64,000 nt of DNA, taken from assembly GCF_000719285.1 (NCBI RefSeq), contig NZ_JOFS01000030.1:124001-188000 (forward strand). Reading direction: 5' to 3'. Below the pieces are notes generated by a model that saw only the letters and a list, made by a program, of their open reading frames with translations, did not search any database and had not been told where the DNA came from. Shown piece after piece: positions 34,863 to 43,112 of the stretch. The stretch comes from Streptomyces bicolor. GTDB lineage: Bacteria > Actinomycetota > Actinomycetes > Streptomycetales > Streptomycetaceae. A program made the translations under genes and the position numbers. Position 1 is the first letter of the stretch. Each line of letters opens with the position of its first letter.

Positions 34863-35384
34863 TCAGGCCCCGTCGGCCAGCAGCCGGTCGGCGATCTCCT
34901 CGATCCGCTCGCGCAGCCCCTCCTGGCTCTTGCCGCCGTCGAGGCGCTCGCCGCCGATCACATACGTCGGTGTACCGGTCACGCCGATCGCCTTGCCCTC
35001 GGCCTGGTCGGCGTCGACGATCAGGATGTGCCGGCCGTCGATCAGCGCCGTGTCGAACTCCTCGGCGTCCAGGCCGAGTTCCCCGGCCACCTCGACCAGG
35101 AAGGGTTCTCCCTTACGGTCCAGCTCCTCGACCCGGCCCAGCACGGCCTCGACGTACGCCCAGCCCCGCCCTTGCTCCAGCGCCTCCTCGGCGGCCTGCG
35201 CGGCGGCGAAGGCGTGCTTGTGCTTCTCCAGCGGGAAGTGCCGCAGCCGCAGCTCCAGCCGGTCGCCGTAACGGGCGCGCAGGGCACGGAGGTCATCCAG
35301 GGCGCTGCGGCAGTCGGGGCACTGCAGCTCGCACCAGACGTCGAGGACGGGGGCGGCGGGGCGGTCGGGGGAGGAGTCGCTCAT
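34863..35384 (-). CDS. DsbA family thioredoxin-fold protein
   Basis: 173 residues from the ATG at 35384. The active site is CPDC at 22-25 in WCELQCPDCRSAL, followed by the helical insertion and IGVTGTPTYVIGGERL (cis-Pro loop TPTY). This is the FrnE/DsbA-like oxidoreductase group. No signal peptide, so it likely works in the cytoplasm on thiol-disulfide exchange or as a glutathione-transferase-like isomerase. Longer in-frame starts up to 35420 lack support. Confidence 0.87.
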   Translation of the reverse strand: MSDSSPDRPAAPVLDVWCELQCPDCRSALDDLRALRARYGDRLELRLRHFPLEKHKHAFAAAQAAEEALEQGRGWAYVEAVLGRVEELDRKGEPFLVEVAGELGLDAEEFDTALIDGRHILIVDADQAEGKAIGVTGTPTYVIGGERLDGGKSQEGLRERIEEIADRLLADGA

Positions 35385-35752
35385 GGCCCCAGTCTCCCAG
35401 CCCCGGCGCGCACGACCCAATCCGACCTGGTGCTTCGTCCCGGAGGCCTGGGCAACGGTGTCCGCGAGTCGCGGCTGGGGAGTCCGTTGGCCGCAGCCTG
35501 GGAGTCCGCGGGCCGCTGCTCCGGTGCGGGTGGGCCGGTGCTTCGCCGCCCGCCGCTTGGTCGTCCGACGACCGCCGCCTGGTCGTACGAGCCCGCCGCC
35601 TCGGTCGTACGACTTGGACCGGCACCTGTGGAGGAGACGACCCGGAGATGTCCCTGATGTCCGGCCCAGGCATGGCCGGGCGGGGTTGCCACGGTGCAGG
35701 ATGGAAGGGACGAAGTGCCCTGACCTTGAGCCGGCATGCCCTGGAGGACCGG

Positions 35753-36196
35753 ATGATTGCCGAGACCGTCTGTTCCGCCGTCGCCGCGGCCGGCCTGGGC
35801 ATCGCGGCGGTCACGGCGTACCGCAAGCGGTTCCTCGCGGCCGCGCGGATAGCCGCGTACTCACTGGTGCCCCTCGGCCTGGTGATGACCGGTGTCGTCG
35901 ACTGGCTGGCGGACACCGCCTTCAGCCCGACCGCCTGGGCCGGTTTCGGAGTGCTGGGTGCCTCCTGGCTGCTGTTCGCGAGCACCCGCGCGGTGGAGCG
36001 CCGCCGAGGCGGCAGCCGCAAGGAGCGCAAGGAGGCCCGCGCCGCGGCACGGAGCGATGCCGTGGCCCCGACCGCCTCGGCGCCCTCGCTGGGACCGGGC
36101 TCCCGTCAGTCGACCCGGCCCGCGACCGCGCCCAAGGCCGAGGCCGGTGACGACTTCAGCGACATCGAGGCCATCCTGAAGAAGCACGGCATATGA
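35753..36196 (+). CDS. Small membrane protein with charged tail, unknown function
   Basis: 147 residues from the ATG at 35753 (GGAGGA close upstream). The first 75 residues hold two to three hydrophobic segments (VAAAGLGIAAVTAY, IAAYSLVPLGLVMTGVVDWL, GFGVLGASWLLFAS). Then an Arg/Lys/Glu stretch (RRRGGSRKERKEARAAARSD), a flexible Ser/Pro/Thr linker and an acidic end (DDFSDIEAILKKHGI) that looks like a docking peptide. I do not recognise the family; similar proteins are common in Streptomyces. Confidence 0.7.
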   Translation: MIAETVCSAVAAAGLGIAAVTAYRKRFLAAARIAAYSLVPLGLVMTGVVDWLADTAFSPTAWAGFGVLGASWLLFASTRAVERRRGGSRKERKEARAAARSDAVAPTASAPSLGPGSRQSTRPATAPKAEAGDDFSDIEAILKKHGI

Positions 36197-36350
36197 CTCC
36201 CGCACGCCGGACTGAAACGACACAGTGGGTCGCCGCACGTCCGTAAGCGATCACGACTCGAACCGGACATCGCGGAATTCAGCGAACTCCCGCTCATTCC
36301 GGGCGTGTTGATCGCGCGGTGCGGGGGAACTGCGCCATCATCGGCGCGAG

Positions 36351-36503
36351 ATGCTGGACACGACTCAAAGCGAGGCCGCGCCCCCTCAGGACGAGCCTCG
36401 CGGGTGCCTCTTCGCCCTTTCCCAGCCACCGCTGATGATCTTCCTTGCGGTGATCGGGTGTCTGCTGCTCATGGCTGCGCTGCACGATCTGCTGCTGCTC
36501 TGA
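36351..36503 (+). CDS. 50-residue single-span membrane protein
   Basis: ATG at 36351, TGA ending at 36503. An acidic N-terminus (MLDTTQSEAAPPQDEPRG) is followed by a strongly hydrophobic segment (PPLMIFLAVIGCLLLMAALH) and DLLLL. The codon third positions are GC-rich as in neighbouring genes. No clear ribosome site (GGCGCGAG only). Function unknown. Confidence 0.5.
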   Translation: MLDTTQSEAAPPQDEPRGCLFALSQPPLMIFLAVIGCLLLMAALHDLLLL

Positions 36504-36582
36504 GCCGTACCCGCGGTCCCCGGCGTCACCCGCCGGGTCCGCGTAGACGCAGATGTCGTGTCGACCCGCGAACAGTCGCCGC

Positions 36583-37140
36583 TCAGCCGGCCGCTTCCTT
36601 GCGACGCGCCCGGTAGGCGGCCACATGCAGACGGTTTCCGCAGGTGCGGCTGTCGCAGTACCGCCGCGAACGGTTGCGGGAGAGATCCACGAAGGCGTGC
36701 CGACAGTCCGGCGCCTCACAGCGCCTCAGTCGCTCCTGCTCCCCGGCCACCACGAAGAACGCCAGCGCCATGCCGCAGTCGGCCGCCAGGTGGTCGGCGA
36801 CGGAGGCGCCGGGGGCGAAGTAGTGCACATGCCAGTCGTAACCGTCGTGGTCGGTGAGGCGGGGGGTGGTGCCCGCGGCCGCGACCAGCTCGTTGATCAG
36901 CGCGGCCGCGCGCCGGGCCTCCGGCTCCGCGAAGATCGCGGCGAACCGCCCGCGCACCTTGCGCACCGCCGACAGATCGAACTCCGAGAGGACCCCGACA
37001 TCGCTGATTTTGTGCTTTTGTACGAAATCCTCGAGAGCCGCGACGTCCGGCAGCCGGTCCGGTGTCTCGTCGTCCGGCGCGGTGTTCACCAGATCCACCA
37101 CGGCATCGAGCGCACACCGGGTGTCATGGGTGATCAGCAC
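36583..37140 (-). CDS. CGNR zinc-finger (ABATE domain) regulator-like protein
   Basis: 185 residues, GTG at 37140 with GGGAGCG upstream. The N-terminal part (LDAVVDLVNTAPDDETPDRLPD) is the stress-linked ABATE domain. The C-terminal part has CEAPDCRHAFVD, YCDSRTCGNRLHVAAYR, the CGNR zinc finger that likely binds DNA. Family knowledge: such proteins are putative transcription factors; the inducer is unknown. Confidence 0.88.
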   Translation of the reverse strand: MLITHDTRCALDAVVDLVNTAPDDETPDRLPDVAALEDFVQKHKISDVGVLSEFDLSAVRKVRGRFAAIFAEPEARRAAALINELVAAAGTTPRLTDHDGYDWHVHYFAPGASVADHLAADCGMALAFFVVAGEQERLRRCEAPDCRHAFVDLSRNRSRRYCDSRTCGNRLHVAAYRARRKEAAG

Positions 37141-37652
37141 GTTTCGCTCCCTGGCCTGGGGGGTCGGGCGGGCGCCCGCCGATGCTGGCCGATCGTAGTG
37201 GCATCCACCGGCACCGCACCGGTCCTGCCTCTGCTGTGACGTCCATTACAACGCCGCGGGAGTGCCGGTGGTTCCCGCAAGGGGCCGAGGGTCGGCGGGG
37301 GTGGGAGCGCGCCCCCTCGTCGGCGAACACGGCGGCTGTGGGACGGCTCGGCAATCGTCGGGGGCGCGCGGGCTCACGCCCCTGTGGCAGCCCGACCGTG
37401 TGCGGGGCCTCGCCCCTCCCGCAGCCCGTCGGTGCGCGGGGAGCCCCTGCCGCAGCCCGACGGCACGCGGCGGCACCGGCCCGCAGGGCCCGCAGATCCG
37501 CCTCCACCCGGGGCGCCGGCGCTCTCCACGCGGGCACACCAACGCCGCCTCCGGCGGTGCGGAGACGGCGTGGATGTGTGCCGTATGCGGTTGTCTTGGC
37601 CCGAGCCGTCTCCCCGAGTCGACGGCGCCGGGCGGCTTGTGGGGACCTCTCC
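37141..37652. other. Gene-free region with degenerate tandem repeats before ssgB
   Basis: About 510 bases between the CGNR gene and the ssgB stop with no believable gene; long open frames here are arginine-rich artefacts. Around 37387-37470 three copies of GCAGCCCG(A/T)C-G start at 37387, 37421 and 37452, each followed by GC-rich palindromes such as GGGGAGCCCC. Confidence 0.55.
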
Positions 37653-38066
37653 CTAGCTTTCCGCCAGGATGTGCGAGAGCTCCTGATCGAGATCGAAATG
37701 CCGATGCTCCGTGCCGGGCGGCACGGCGGCATCCGTCCGCTTCAGGAAGGACTCCAGAGCCCGTGCCGGGGCCTCGAGCAGCGCCTCGCCCTCCGGAGAG
37801 CTCAGGGCGATGCAGACGACGCCCTGGCCATGGCTGCGCGACGGCCAGACACGGACGTCGCCGGTTCCGGTGGGCCGGTGCAGGCCCTCCGCGAGGAGGT
37901 CGCGGGCGAACACCCACTCGACGGTCTCCTCGGCTCCGGTGTGGAAGGTGGCGTGCACGGCGTAGGGGTCGGCCGTGTCGTACCGCAGGCCTGCGGGGAC
38001 AGGCAGGGAGGACTCGCTCGACACAACGAGGCGCAGGTGCAGCTCGCAGCTGACCGTGGTGTTCAT
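37653..38066 (-). CDS. ssgB: Sporulation-specific cell division protein SsgB
   Basis: 137 residues from the ATG at 38066, the length known for SsgB (SCO1541 in S. coelicolor, from literature). The sequence MNTTVSCELHLRLVVSSESS, DPYAVHATFHTG and VEWVFARDLLAEGL is the SsgA-like protein core. SsgB with SsgA brings FtsZ to future septum sites during sporulation-specific division in aerial hyphae. Published work places ssgB under the stress sigma factor SigH. A GTTT at 38151-38148 on the minus strand followed 14-15 bases on by GGTGGC is a weak candidate. The longer open frame to 38132 is not used. Confidence 0.96.
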   Translation of the reverse strand: MNTTVSCELHLRLVVSSESSLPVPAGLRYDTADPYAVHATFHTGAEETVEWVFARDLLAEGLHRPTGTGDVRVWPSRSHGQGVVCIALSSPEGEALLEAPARALESFLKRTDAAVPPGTEHRHFDLDQELSHILAES

Positions 38067-38257
38067 AAGCGCCAGGGCCTTTCGCTCAGTGTGCGCTCGG
38101 GGATTCGCACGTCGGCGAAATCGACATGCCACCTACGGTGCCGTTGTAAACCCCTCTGAGTGTTTTGCGTGTCTTTACGTAACTCTTCCGGCCGAGAACC
38201 CGTTCGCGAGGTACGACCATTCCGGTGACTGGTTTCGGTCCGGTAGGGTTTGGCCGT

Positions 38258-38716
38258 ATGAATACGGGGAGTAACGAGCCTGGCGAGGTTGCCGTGGCGA
38301 CTGACGGGGTCGAAGTGGATGGTGTGAAGGGCGACAGCGAGCAGGGGCTCGGCTCGAGAGCGCCGGAGTTCATCAAGGCGCGCAGGATGCTGCACCTGAG
38401 CTGGCAGGTGGGCGTCTTCATCATCGGCCTGGCGATAGTGGTCGCCGGCATCATCATGCTGCCGCTGCCCGGCCCCGGCTGGGTCGTGATCTTCGGCGGC
38501 ATGGCGGTCTGGGCGACCGAGTTCGTCTGGGCCCAGCTGGTGCTGCGCTGGACCAAGCGCAAGGTCACCGAGGCGGCCCAGAAGGCCCTCGACCCGAAGG
38601 TGCGCCGCCGCAACATCATCCTGACGTCGATCGGCCTCGTGATCATCGCCGTGCTGGTCGGCATCTACCTGTGGAAGTTCGGCATCGTCATGCCCTGGAA
38701 GATCAAGGACCAGTGA
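38258..38716 (+). CDS. PGPGW motif membrane protein (TIGR02611-like)
   Basis: 152 residues from the ATG at 38258; TAGGGT at 38244-38249 suggests a leaderless start. After an acidic N-terminus there is a membrane hairpin, VGVFIIGLAIVVAGIIMLPLPGPGWVVIFGGMAVWA, containing the LPGPGW signature. A second membrane region, IILTSIGLVIIAVLVGIYL, lies near the end. The family is widespread in actinobacteria and uncharacterised. It is divergent from ssgB, sharing a 190-base regulatory region. Confidence 0.85.
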   Translation: MNTGSNEPGEVAVATDGVEVDGVKGDSEQGLGSRAPEFIKARRMLHLSWQVGVFIIGLAIVVAGIIMLPLPGPGWVVIFGGMAVWATEFVWAQLVLRWTKRKVTEAAQKALDPKVRRRNIILTSIGLVIIAVLVGIYLWKFGIVMPWKIKDQ

Positions 38717-38804
38717 TCCGCGACGGGGGTGCGGGTGTCGGCCGGGCAGGGTCCGCGCTGGTCACACGCACCCCCTGACATGGGGTAATGTTCTTCCTGC
38801 GTCC

Positions 38805-38876
38805 GGGCGATTAGCTCAGTGGGAGAGCGCTTCGTTCACACCGAAGAGGTCACTGGTTCGAACCCAGTATCGCCCA
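38805..38876 (+). tRNA. tRNA-Val(CAC), copy 1
   Basis: 72 bases. Acceptor GGGCGAT/ATCGCCC, anticodon arm CTTCG-TTCACAC-CGAAG giving CAC, T-arm CTGG-TTCGAAC-CCAG, discriminator A. Identical to 48967-49038. A CGCCTGC hairpin (38892-38911) follows. Confidence 0.96.
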
Positions 38877-39261
38877 CCCGGATCGGCGGCCCGCCTGCGA
38901 CAGTGCAGGCGACTCCGCGGCGTCGCGTGGGTGACGCCCCGTAAGGTCTGGTCCGCATACTTGTCCCCGCCGGGCGACATCCCGTCAACTCACCGGCGAC
39001 CAGACGAATTCGGCCGACCGGCATACGCGTGCGACAGCCCACCTCTCGTTCGATCAGCCGACCGCACACCTCTCACCTGCGACATCGCGCCGCTCGTTCG
39101 ACCGCTGCACCCTCACGAGCCGTCAACTCGCCCATCGGGCCCACAAGAAATTCCTGTCCGAATCATTGACGCACCCCGAGGCCCTCCGTAACTTGTGCCA
39201 GCAAGCGCTTACTTGAAACGATTCATGCAGGCGGCAACGACGCTGCGGGGAGGGCCCGACT
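38877..39261. other. Intergenic region before the sugar transporter
   Basis: 385 bases: the tRNA hairpin at 38892-38911, then no gene, and two LacI-type palindromes at 39201-39225 near the transporter start. GGGAGGG at about 39249 is the ribosome site. Confidence 0.6.
39203..39225 (+). promoter_or_regulatory. LacI-family type operators upstream of the sugar ABC operon
   Basis: AAGCGCTT (39203-39210) is a perfect palindrome with the CG centre typical of LacI/GalR operators. TGAAACGATTCA (39214-39225) differs by one base from the perfect TGAAACGTTTCA type. Both lie 40-60 bases before the binding-protein gene. No LacI gene is in the window. Confidence 0.5.
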
Positions 39262-40548
39262 GTGGGAACCAGCAGGAATGTTGAGAGGCGTACGATCCTG
39301 AAGGCGGCCGGTGCATCGGCGGCCACGCTCGGGCTGGCCGCGACGACCGGGTGTGGTGGGGGCAGTGGTTCCGGCGACGGGACGGTGACACTCCGTTACG
39401 CGTGGTGGGGTGGCGAGCCGCGCACCATCGCCATCAAGAAGACGATCGCGCTCTTCGAGAAGAAGTACCCGAAGATCAAGATCAAGCCTGAATTCACGGA
39501 TTATGAGGCGTTCTGGGAGAAGTTCCAGACCCAGGCCTCCGGCGGAAATCCCCCGGACGTTTTCCAGAATGCCGTCGGCTTCCTCCGCAAGTACGACAAG
39601 CGCGGTGTTCTGATGGATCTCAAGTCCCAGGCGGACGCCGGGAATCTGAGCCTGGACGACTTCCGCAACGGCGTCCTGGCGAACGGTCAGGTCGACGGCA
39701 AGCAGATCGGCATTCCCGTCGGTGCCAACACCATGGCGCTCGTCATCGACCTCAAGGCCTTCAAGAAGGCGGGCGTGGAGGCGAAGTTCGGTTGGACCTG
39801 GGACGAGTACTTCGACGCGTTGCAGACCATCCAGGACAAGCTGAAGATCGCGGGTGACACCGGCTACTTCAGCATCATGTATCTGTACGACCTGTACCTG
39901 CGGCAGAACGGCAAGGCCTTCTTCACCGACACCGATCTCGGGTTCACCGAGGACGATCTGACGCAGTGGTGGGAGGACGGCTACAAGCGCGTCAGGTCCG
40001 GCCTCGTCGCCGACCCGAAGAAGGTCGAGCAGGTCAAGCCCAAGTCCGCCCTCTCAGCGGGGCTCGCGGCCTCCGAGTTCACCTGGGACAACTTCTCCAT
40101 CCGCTACGAGGGCGAGGGCGAGTCGGACTACGGGCTCGCGCCGATCCCCACCACGGACGGAAAGCAGACCGGCCAGTACCTCGGTTCGCTGATGCTCAGC
40201 GCCTTCTCCGGGACCAAGCACCCCAAGGAGGTCGCCCAGTTCATCGACTTCATGGTCCACGACCCCGAGGTCGGCAAGATCATGGGCTACGACCGCGGCA
40301 TCCTCGCCACGACCGAGCAGTACGACGCGTTCACGCCCACCGACGCCAACAACAAGGGCGTCAAGGCGTACGAGGAGGAGGTCGCCAAGGCCGACGTCCT
40401 CGGGAAGATCACGCCGCACCCGTCCGGCGCCGATGTCATCGAGGCGGCGTTCCTGCGCATCGGCGGCGAGGTCGCCCAGGGCAAGACCAAGCCCGCCGAC
40501 GCCGCCAAGGCGCTGTTCAGCGAGGCCAAGGCCGCGTTCGCGGGCTGA
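39262..40548 (+). CDS. Carbohydrate ABC transporter, substrate-binding lipoprotein
   Basis: 428 residues, GTG at 39262 with GGGAGGG upstream. The N-terminus has both a twin arginine (VERRTILKAAGAS) and a lipobox (ATTGC, Cys31), so it is a Tat-exported lipoprotein. The mature part is a family 1 extracellular solute-binding protein (LRYAWWGGEPRTIAIKKTIALF, FQTQASGGNPPDVFQNA). It delivers a sugar or oligosaccharide to the two permeases downstream. The exo-rhamnogalacturonan-lyase-like gene in the same cluster suggests pectin-derived saccharides. An ATPase is missing, so a shared MsiK-type ATPase is expected. Confidence 0.9.
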   Translation: MGTSRNVERRTILKAAGASAATLGLAATTGCGGGSGSGDGTVTLRYAWWGGEPRTIAIKKTIALFEKKYPKIKIKPEFTDYEAFWEKFQTQASGGNPPDVFQNAVGFLRKYDKRGVLMDLKSQADAGNLSLDDFRNGVLANGQVDGKQIGIPVGANTMALVIDLKAFKKAGVEAKFGWTWDEYFDALQTIQDKLKIAGDTGYFSIMYLYDLYLRQNGKAFFTDTDLGFTEDDLTQWWEDGYKRVRSGLVADPKKVEQVKPKSALSAGLAASEFTWDNFSIRYEGEGESDYGLAPIPTTDGKQTGQYLGSLMLSAFSGTKHPKEVAQFIDFMVHDPEVGKIMGYDRGILATTEQYDAFTPTDANNKGVKAYEEEVAKADVLGKITPHPSGADVIEAAFLRIGGEVAQGKTKPADAAKALFSEAKAAFAG

Positions 40549-40562
40549 GGGGACGTACCACC

Positions 40563-41519
40563 ATGACGCTCGTCAAGGAAACGCCCGTGCGCCCGGCCGG
40601 GAAGCGGTCCGCCGCTCCCGCCGCCGGGCGGCGCGGGCGGCGCCGCGAGAACCTCGCCGGCTATCTCTTCATGTCGCCGTGGATCGCGGGGTTCCTGCTG
40701 CTCACGGCGGGGCCGATGATCGCGTCGCTGTACTACGCGTTCACCAGCTACAACCTGTTCACGCCGCCCCAGTGGGTGGGGCTGGACAACTTCACGACGA
40801 TGTTCCAGGACCCGCGCTGGCAGAAGTCGGTCGAGGTCACGTTGAAGTACGTCGTCGTGGCCACCCCGCTGAAGCTGCTGCTCGCGCTCGGCGTCGCGCT
40901 GCTGCTCGCGCAGAAGCGGCGCGGACAGGGCCTGTACCGGGCGGCGTTCTACATGCCCTCGCTCATCGGTGCCAGCGTCTCCGTGGGCTTCGTGTGGCGG
41001 GCGCTGTTCTCCGACGACGCGATCGTGGACCGTGGGCAGAAGGTCTTCGGGCTCGACGTGGGCGGCTGGATCGGCAACCCAGACTACGTCATCTACGCCC
41101 TGGTGGCCCTGAGTATCTGGCAGTTCGGCGCGCCGATGGTCATCTTCCTGGCCGGCCTCAAGCAGGTCCCGCGGGAGCTGTACGAGGCCGCCGAGGTGGA
41201 CGGGGCCGGTCCTCTGCGGAGGTTCTGGAACATCACGCTGCCGATGATCTCCCCGGTGCTGTTCTTCAACGTGCTGCTGGAGTCCATCCACGCGTTCCAG
41301 GTGTTCGGCTCCGCGTACGTCGTCTCCGACACCCGGTGCGGGCCCGCCGACGCCACGCTCGTCTACACCTGTTACCTGTACCAGAAGGGCTTCAAGGAGG
41401 CTCAGATGGGCTTCGCCTCCGCGATGGCCTGGACGCTGGTGGTCGCGGTGGCGCTGGTCACGGCGGTCCTGTTCTGGTCGCAGAAGAAGTGGGTGCACTA
41501 CGAGGAGGCCGCCAAGTGA
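40563..41519 (+). CDS. Carbohydrate ABC transporter permease 1 (MalF/UgpA type)
   Basis: 318 residues from the ATG at 40563, 14 bases past the binding protein gene. Six membrane segments, with a basic N-terminus. The EAA motif is EAAEVDGAGPLRRFWNITLP. LFMSPWIAGFLLLTAGP is the characteristic first helix of CUT1 permeases. The stop overlaps the next permease start (GTGA). It forms the heterodimeric channel with the second permease. Confidence 0.93.
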   Translation: MTLVKETPVRPAGKRSAAPAAGRRGRRRENLAGYLFMSPWIAGFLLLTAGPMIASLYYAFTSYNLFTPPQWVGLDNFTTMFQDPRWQKSVEVTLKYVVVATPLKLLLALGVALLLAQKRRGQGLYRAAFYMPSLIGASVSVGFVWRALFSDDAIVDRGQKVFGLDVGGWIGNPDYVIYALVALSIWQFGAPMVIFLAGLKQVPRELYEAAEVDGAGPLRRFWNITLPMISPVLFFNVLLESIHAFQVFGSAYVVSDTRCGPADATLVYTCYLYQKGFKEAQMGFASAMAWTLVVAVALVTAVLFWSQKKWVHYEEAAK

Positions 41520-42391
41520 CCAGTGCCACCAGTACTCCCGTCGTGCACAGCGCGGGTGGGCGACGGCGCGCCGGATCGATCGCCTGGCACGTGGGCGCGC
41601 TCGTCGTCCTCGCGGTCGTCCTGTATCCCGTGGTCTGGGTGATCGGTGCCTCGTTCAAGCCGAGCAAGGACATCATCGCCAGCCTCGACCTGCTGCCCAC
41701 CAAGCCGGTCTGGGCGAACTTCTCCGGGCTCGCCGACGGCATCTCCGGCATCTCCATCAGCAGTTTCTTCTGGAACTCGCTGATGTACGCGGTCCTCGCC
41801 GTGGTCGGTGTGGTGCTGTCCAGCTCGCTGACCGCGTACGCCTTCGCCAAGATCCGGTTCGCCGGGCGGAACCTGCTGTTCACGCTGATGATCGGCACCC
41901 TGCTGCTGCCGTACCACGTGCTGCTCATCCCGCAGTACGTGCTCTTCCGCAACCTCGAGCTCACCGACACGCTGGTGCCGCTCGTCGCGGGCAAGTTCCT
42001 GGCCGTGGAGGCGTTCTTCGTCTTCCTGATGGTGCAGTTCATGCGGGGGCTGCCGCGCGAGCTGGACGAGGCCGCCAGGCTCGACGGCTGCGGGCACTTC
42101 AGGACCTACTGGTCCATCGTGCTGCCGCTGAGCCGCCCCGCCATCATCACCAGCGCCATCTTCACCTTCATCAACGCGTGGAACGACTTCATGGGGCCGT
42201 TGATCTACCTCAACACCCCCGAGAAGTACACCGTCTCGCTCGGCCTGATGATGTTCCGCGACCAGGAGGGCATCTCCAACTACGGCAGCATGATCGCGAT
42301 GTCACTGGTGGCGCTGGTGCCGGTCATCGCCTTCTTCATGGCCTTCCAGCGGTACCTGATCGACGGTATGGCGACCTCCGGACTGAAGTGA
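41516..42391 (+). CDS. Carbohydrate ABC transporter permease 2 (MalG/UgpE type)
   Basis: 291 residues, GTG at 41516 overlapping the upstream stop. Six membrane segments. The EAA motif is EAARLDGCGHFRTYWSIVLP. LYPVVWVIGASFKPS and AYAFAKIRFAGRN are typical of CUT1 MalG-like proteins. Same operon as the binding protein and permease 1. Confidence 0.93.
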   Translation: MTSATSTPVVHSAGGRRRAGSIAWHVGALVVLAVVLYPVVWVIGASFKPSKDIIASLDLLPTKPVWANFSGLADGISGISISSFFWNSLMYAVLAVVGVVLSSSLTAYAFAKIRFAGRNLLFTLMIGTLLLPYHVLLIPQYVLFRNLELTDTLVPLVAGKFLAVEAFFVFLMVQFMRGLPRELDEAARLDGCGHFRTYWSIVLPLSRPAIITSAIFTFINAWNDFMGPLIYLNTPEKYTVSLGLMMFRDQEGISNYGSMIAMSLVALVPVIAFFMAFQRYLIDGMATSGLK

Positions 42392-42410
42392 AAGGGCTGA
42401 GGCGGTCAGC

Positions 42411-43001
42411 ATGGCGCAAGCACGCGTGAAACCCCGTAGGGAGCCGGTGTTCGGCGAGCGCTTCGCGGTCTTCGCCGAGTGTCTGCTCACCGGCGTGTGG
42501 ATCGCCGTGGCCTGCCTCGGAGTCGTCACCTATCCCGCCGCCCTCGCCGCCGGCGCCCGGCATCTGCGGCGTCGTACCGCCCACGAGGGCGGTGGGCGGC
42601 GGGAGTTCGTCGCGGACTTCAGGGCGGCCCTGCGCGGGGGATGGGTCGTCGGGCTCGCGGGCTGGGCGGTGGCCGGGGCGGTCTGGGTGGACGTCCTGGC
42701 CGCGCGGGCCGGGATACCCGGAGGGCCGCTCGTCGGGGCCGTCGGGCTGTTCGCGCTGATCGGGCTGGTCGTGGCCCTGCTGCGGGCGGCGGCCGTCTGG
42801 ACGCCCGGTGTCTCCTGGCGGGGGCTGCTCGCGGACGCCGGGCGGCGGACCGTGCTCGATCCCGCCGGGTCCTTCCTCGTCGTCTGCGGGCTGGGCGTCG
42901 TTGCCCTGTCCGGGGCGTTCATCACGCCGCTGGCGGTTCCCGTCCTGGGGGCCGCCGTGGCGGCGGCCGTCGCCGTGGAGGAGCGGTACCGGCGCCGCTG
43001 A
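42411..43001 (+). CDS. Membrane protein, DUF624/YesL-like
   Basis: 196 residues from the ATG at 42411, 19 bases past the permease. Five hydrophobic segments, with a basic N-terminus (KPRREPVFGERFAVFAECLLTGVW). Position (behind CUT1 sugar transport genes and before a rhamnogalacturonan-degrading enzyme) and topology recall B. subtilis YesL in the rhamnogalacturonan locus. The sequence similarity is weak by eye, so this is an inference from context. Its role is unknown even in Bacillus. Confidence 0.65.
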   Translation: MAQARVKPRREPVFGERFAVFAECLLTGVWIAVACLGVVTYPAALAAGARHLRRRTAHEGGGRREFVADFRAALRGGWVVGLAGWAVAGAVWVDVLAARAGIPGGPLVGAVGLFALIGLVVALLRAAAVWTPGVSWRGLLADAGRRTVLDPAGSFLVVCGLGVVALSGAFITPLAVPVLGAAVAAAVAVEERYRRR

Positions 43002-43112
43002 CCGGCGGTGCCCTCGTCAAGGTCGGCGCCCCGGGCACCGTACCTCTCTCTGTCATGCCCCTGTCCAGCTGCACGGAAAGCTTCCCGCACGGAAAGGAAA
43101 GGCTGAACTCTC

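Noticed and set aside
37124..37732. A 202-codon open frame between the CGNR gene and ssgB
   Set aside because: Arg/Pro-rich, overlaps the real ends of both neighbours, and contains repeat arrays.
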